DNA from: JBPOFY01 sp051252415
GTDB taxonomy: Bacteria > Verrucomicrobiota > Verrucomicrobiia > Opitutales > Coraliomargaritaceae
Length of the DNA: 64,000 bases
Direction of reading: 5' to 3'
Assembly (NCBI GenBank): GCA_051252415.1
Contig: JBPOGA010000016.1
Span: 1-64,000, forward strand
Shown here: positions 61,343 through 64,000 of the stretch, piece after piece
Numbering within the stretch: the first letter of the stretch is position 1
Layout of the letters: every line of letters begins with the position of its first letter
Program-made: the position numbers and the translations under genes
Notes under the pieces: generated by a model
Told to the model about the DNA's origin: nothing
Database searches by the model: none
The model's input: only the letters and a program-made list of their open reading frames with translations

Positions 61343-61555
61343 ATGAAACTCGAACAAGGACAAATCTGGAAAACCAATCCCGAAGTGCATAGCAACGCAG
61401 GCAAAAGCCTCTATCTACGCATCGTTCTACTCGAACGCCTCGCCGTCGAATACAAGGAAATGGACGCCCCTCAAACCCGAGATGGCAAACATAAGACCGC
61501 GACCAAGAAAGAGTTTTGCCGTTTAATCAAACGCGGTGAAATCGTCGAGGCTTAG
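61343..61555 (+). CDS. Small conserved-looking soluble protein
   Basis: 70 residues from the ATG at 61343; an upstream ATG at 61301 adds 14 residues that look non-coding. The opening MKLEQGQIWKT resembles small verrucomicrobial proteins that begin with an 'xxGQxW' SH3-like beta strand. It is rich in Lys/Arg with a C-terminal KKEFCRLIKRGEIVEA. Function unknown. Confidence 0.6.
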   Translation: MKLEQGQIWKTNPEVHSNAGKSLYLRIVLLERLAVEYKEMDAPQTRDGKHKTATKKEFCRLIKRGEIVEA

Positions 61556-61848
61556 TAGAGCAAGAACCTAGATCCCTCAACCGCTTTTTCTACTTATTAA
61601 CGCTAATCGAGCACGACGTATCACAGAATTCTAATCTTAGAAATAAGCGTTCATTAGCGGTCGCCAGCTCTGCTGGCCTCTGAGTGGGTTGTGAATTAGG
61701 CAGAATGATTTTAAGGCAAAATAATTATAACGATTACGACCATATGGTATCTAACTATTGAGCGATGTTTTTTTAACTACGAAACCAAGGCATAAGCAAT
61801 CGCTAGACAAAATTCTAAGAACCCCCTCGGTCGCACGTCCTACTCTAT
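61556..61848. other. Gene-free stretch
   Basis: About 290 bases without a supported gene. GGTCGCCAGCTCTGCTGGCC (from about 61657) is a short palindrome (GCCAGC/GCTGGC) that could end transcription of the upstream genes. The rest is AT-rich and probably holds the promoter of the next exported-protein gene. Confidence 0.5.
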
Positions 61849-62385
61849 ATGCAGATAATCAAACATTTCGTTTTAGTCATCTCTCTACTCGCTTCTAGTG
61901 TGGGGTCGGCGTTCGGAGGCCAAGCACTTATCGGATCAATCAAAGACTTTATTGATGGCGCAGTTCTGGTGGCGGTGATTGATGTAACTAAAGTCACGAA
62001 GGTCGAAGTATCCACTGGAAATGGCCAAACATCGGACGTTTATGTGGCACATGCGGAGGTACTGCAGACACTGAAATCTGACTACTCCCCGACTCCCAAG
62101 AAAAGAACCATTGCGGTCGTAGGGTCTACCATTCCAATGAGCTCAGCAGTCTGGGAACCGATCAAGAAACAGCGATATCTAGCATTTCTCAACCCCGAGC
62201 AGGGACACTATCGCTATAATTGGAAGTATGCAATGCGCCCCATCAGTCCTGAAGGTAAGGTTGAATGGATTGATCAAAACACCAAAGGAGCGTTCGAAAT
62301 CCTCGCTATTGATATCGACGAAGCCATCAAGAGAATACAAGCTGAGGTTGCCCAAACTACTACCGACGTGGTTCCGAATCCTTAG
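61849..62385 (+). CDS. Exported protein of unknown function
   Basis: 178 residues with a signal peptide (about 1-23, ending GSAFGG). The mature part is beta-rich (ALIGSIKDFIDGAVLVAVIDVTKV), with a helical C-terminus. No family is recognised. It is followed 46 bases later by another small exported protein on the same strand. Confidence 0.7.
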   Translation: MQIIKHFVLVISLLASSVGSAFGGQALIGSIKDFIDGAVLVAVIDVTKVTKVEVSTGNGQTSDVYVAHAEVLQTLKSDYSPTPKKRTIAVVGSTIPMSSAVWEPIKKQRYLAFLNPEQGHYRYNWKYAMRPISPEGKVEWIDQNTKGAFEILAIDIDEAIKRIQAEVAQTTTDVVPNP

Positions 62386-62431
62386 AAGTGTCCCAAGATT
62401 ACTATCAACGCTCCTCATAAAAATACAAACT

Positions 62432-62761
62432 ATGAAAAAGACTCTACAGACCCTAATCCTCCTCGTCGCCTTACTGCACCCAGCATTCGGAGCACCACTC
62501 CCCATCCAAGTAGGAGCTAAATACTATATTCAAATTGTTGATGGAAAGAAGGAGCTTCCATTTATGGATCGGCACCGGCCAGTCAAAGTCATTAATGTCT
62601 TTGATTATCCATGGATCGAAATCGAATACACTTGGACCGCACAGGGCGTAGAGCCGAAAGTTTTCCGAAAATATTTAAACTTAGATCATGTGTTAGTCAT
62701 CACAACAGGCGAACACATGAAAAAGGAATGGCACACACCAACAACTGAGAAAGAGAAGTGA
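62432..62761 (+). CDS. Small exported protein of unknown function
   Basis: 109 residues from the ATG at 62432, chosen because MKKTLQTLILLVALLHPAFG is a clear signal peptide; the open frame extends upstream into the previous gene but is not used. The mature protein is about 90 residues with beta character (YYIQIVDGKKELPF, WIEIEYTW). Function unknown. Confidence 0.7.
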   Translation: MKKTLQTLILLVALLHPAFGAPLPIQVGAKYYIQIVDGKKELPFMDRHRPVKVINVFDYPWIEIEYTWTAQGVEPKVFRKYLNLDHVLVITTGEHMKKEWHTPTTEKEK

Positions 62762-62871
62762 TATTGCTTCAACCGAGTTCGTGCACATTAAGATTCCTCG
62801 CGCGTGAGTGGACTCAAACGTAGTAAACTGAGATCTCTCACGAAGCGCGACAAGTAAGGGAAGAACTTAAG

Positions 62872-62930
62872 CTTTGTGACTCTGTGCCTTTGTGAGATAA
62901 ATGAGTTCAACCACCGAGCGCAGAGGAAAG
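62872..62930. repeat. Common intergenic repeat-like sequence
   Basis: CTTTGTGACTCTGTGCCTTT, followed by GTTCAACCACCGAGCGCAGAG, resembles the 'CTCTGTGCCTCTGTGG...ACCACAGAG' family of repeats scattered between genes in many bacterial genomes. It lies between the small exported gene and the convergent murJ-like gene. Confidence 0.5.
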
Positions 62931-62955
62931 GAATCTTCCCCACTACTCAACAAAC

Positions 62956-64000
62956 TCACCGACCTCCGGGCAACACTCGCTTGAGCATGGCTACGAGGCT
63001 ATCGAGTTCTTCGAACTTGAAGAGATAGAGCAAGCCGAAGTATGCGGCGACTCCGCCGGGCACAAGTATGCCAACTGCGACCAAGGCGTGGAGCTTACCG
63101 TCGAGGGCAAGACTCTCGACACACCACAAGCCTGCTGTGCAAAGCAAGCCCATCAACGCGCCCGCGATTAGGATTTTAAATAATGCGGGTCGCACGCCGC
63201 TAAAGGTAATGGCCGCGCGCCCGCGCGAGAGTGAGTTCCAAAGTAAGACGGCTTGCACGAGTGCTGCGAGCACGTTGGCTGTCGCCAAACCATTGGCTCC
63301 GAAGAACTGCATGAGAATCACTCCACAGACTGCATTGATCAATAAACAGAGGCACGCGACACGCACCGGTGTTTTCATATCTTTGCTGGCGTGCAGACCA
63401 CGCGTCGCAAAAGTCGCTGCGGAGTAAAACGGCAAACCAATACCGTAGATCGCGATCAATGGAATGGTGGCAATTACGTCGGCGCGATCAAAGGCGCCCC
63501 ATTGAAACAAGAGTTCTAGAATCGGTTCTCCAAGCACGCAGAGCCCAACACCTGCGGGCACGGAAATACCGACGACTAGACGTGTGCCTTGCAAAAAGGA
63601 CTTCGCAAAGCCTTCGTCGTCTCCAGTGGACAATGCCTTTGCCAGTAGTGGGAAAAAAACCGTGGCGACTGCGACAGTGAAAATCCCCAGCGGCAACTCC
63701 ATCAAACGACTGGCGAGATACAGCACGGAAACTGCGGAGTCGTCTAATGTGAAGGCGAGCAGACGAGACACCAAAATATTGATCTGAAGAATTGCTGCGC
63801 CCATAAGGCCTGGGACAAATAAACTCCAGAGTTCGCTCAATGCTGCCGAGCGCTGGAGTTTCCATTGCGGGCGCCAGCCTTGGCGGAACAGATCACATGC
63901 AGGTGCTGCGAATTGAAGTAGCCCGCCTACGAGCACGCCTCCGCAGAGCCAATACACGAGTTTTGCGGATTCAGCATCGAGCCACATGCCTGCGGCGACT
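62956..64000 (-). CDS. murJ: MurJ-like lipid II flippase, N-terminus beyond the window
   Basis: The frame stays open to the window edge, so the start lies outside; 347 codons are present of a protein that is normally about 500-530 residues. Many membrane segments are visible. Family signs include LPLGIFTVAVATVFFPLLAK (the conserved PxGxF region), GLPFYSAATFATRGLHA and a C-terminal run of helices. MurJ moves lipid II across the inner membrane for cell-wall synthesis. The call rests on the MVIN-type pattern and is firm for the family. Confidence 0.9.
   Translation of the reverse strand, partial: VAAGMWLDAESAKLVYWLCGGVLVGGLLQFAAPACDLFRQGWRPQWKLQRSAALSELWSLFVPGLMGAAILQINILVSRLLAFTLDDSAVSVLYLASRLMELPLGIFTVAVATVFFPLLAKALSTGDDEGFAKSFLQGTRLVVGISVPAGVGLCVLGEPILELLFQWGAFDRADVIATIPLIAIYGIGLPFYSAATFATRGLHASKDMKTPVRVACLCLLINAVCGVILMQFFGANGLATANVLAALVQAVLLWNSLSRGRAAITFSGVRPALFKILIAGALMGLLCTAGLWCVESLALDGKLHALVAVGILVPGGVAAYFGLLYLFKFEELDSLVAMLKRVLPGGR

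Overview
The window looks like a piece of a marine verrucomicrobial chromosome, probably of the Opitutales/Puniceicoccaceae type. The reasons are a dense cluster of secreted fucose-active enzymes (GH29, GH95, GH141, with GH28- and GH115-like proteins), a PEP-CTERM-like protein, a very large thrombospondin-3/PA14 protein, an Rhs protein with a Sec signal peptide, SHD1-domain proteins and REP-like intergenic hairpins. This placement is inferred from gene content, not from a phylogenetic marker.

Region 1 (1-18.2 kb) is a fucose-polysaccharide locus. Two cytoplasmic enzymes (an amidohydrolase like L-fuconolactonase and a DHDPS-family aldolase) fit non-phosphorylating fucose breakdown. A minus-strand run encodes GH29, an esterase, GH95, GH28 and GH141, and a separate gene encodes GH115. 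A sensor kinase with two discoidin-like periplasmic domains and its translationally coupled LuxR-type regulator are the likely local switch.

Region 2 (18.2-21.3 kb) is an insertion-sequence nest: a broken DDE element interrupted by a complete IS5-like element with 17-bp inverted repeats and AAAT target duplications. Region 3 (21.3-34 kb) is a minus-strand operon for a PEP-CTERM-like protein, a 1779-residue TSP3/PA14 protein, a HEAT-like protein, a secreted Rhs protein and perhaps a small membrane protein.

Region 4 (34-49.2 kb) holds the most unusual content. A 45-codon gene with a C-terminal Thr-Cys-Val-Pro-Ser tail lies directly upstream of a compact YcaO-like protein, separated by an apparent intrinsic terminator and followed by a LuxR-type regulator. 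This resembles an undescribed RiPP (modified peptide) operon. It is divergent from a hybrid sensor kinase and lies next to a TonB-dependent receptor. Downstream of the kinase, a class 3 lipase, a CxxCH protein, a cyclooxygenase-like haem peroxidase and an SGNH hydrolase form a possible lipid-oxidation (oxylipin) cassette. A truncated second copy of the DDE element ends this region.

Region 5 (49.7-55.9 kb) is a tRNA-Asn integration hotspot. The remains of one tyrosine recombinase are followed by an integrated island bounded by perfect 55-bp direct repeats of the tRNA 3' part. The island has its own integrase and small cargo genes of unknown function. Region 6 (55.9-64 kb) returns to ordinary chromosome: rdgB, ribD, an MBL hydrolase, a TPR protein, a C39-like peptidase, several small unknown proteins and the start of a murJ-like gene cut by the window edge.

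Most genes lack a clear Shine-Dalgarno sequence, so several starts were chosen from signal peptides or family alignment. All family calls were made by reading the translations; no database search was possible.
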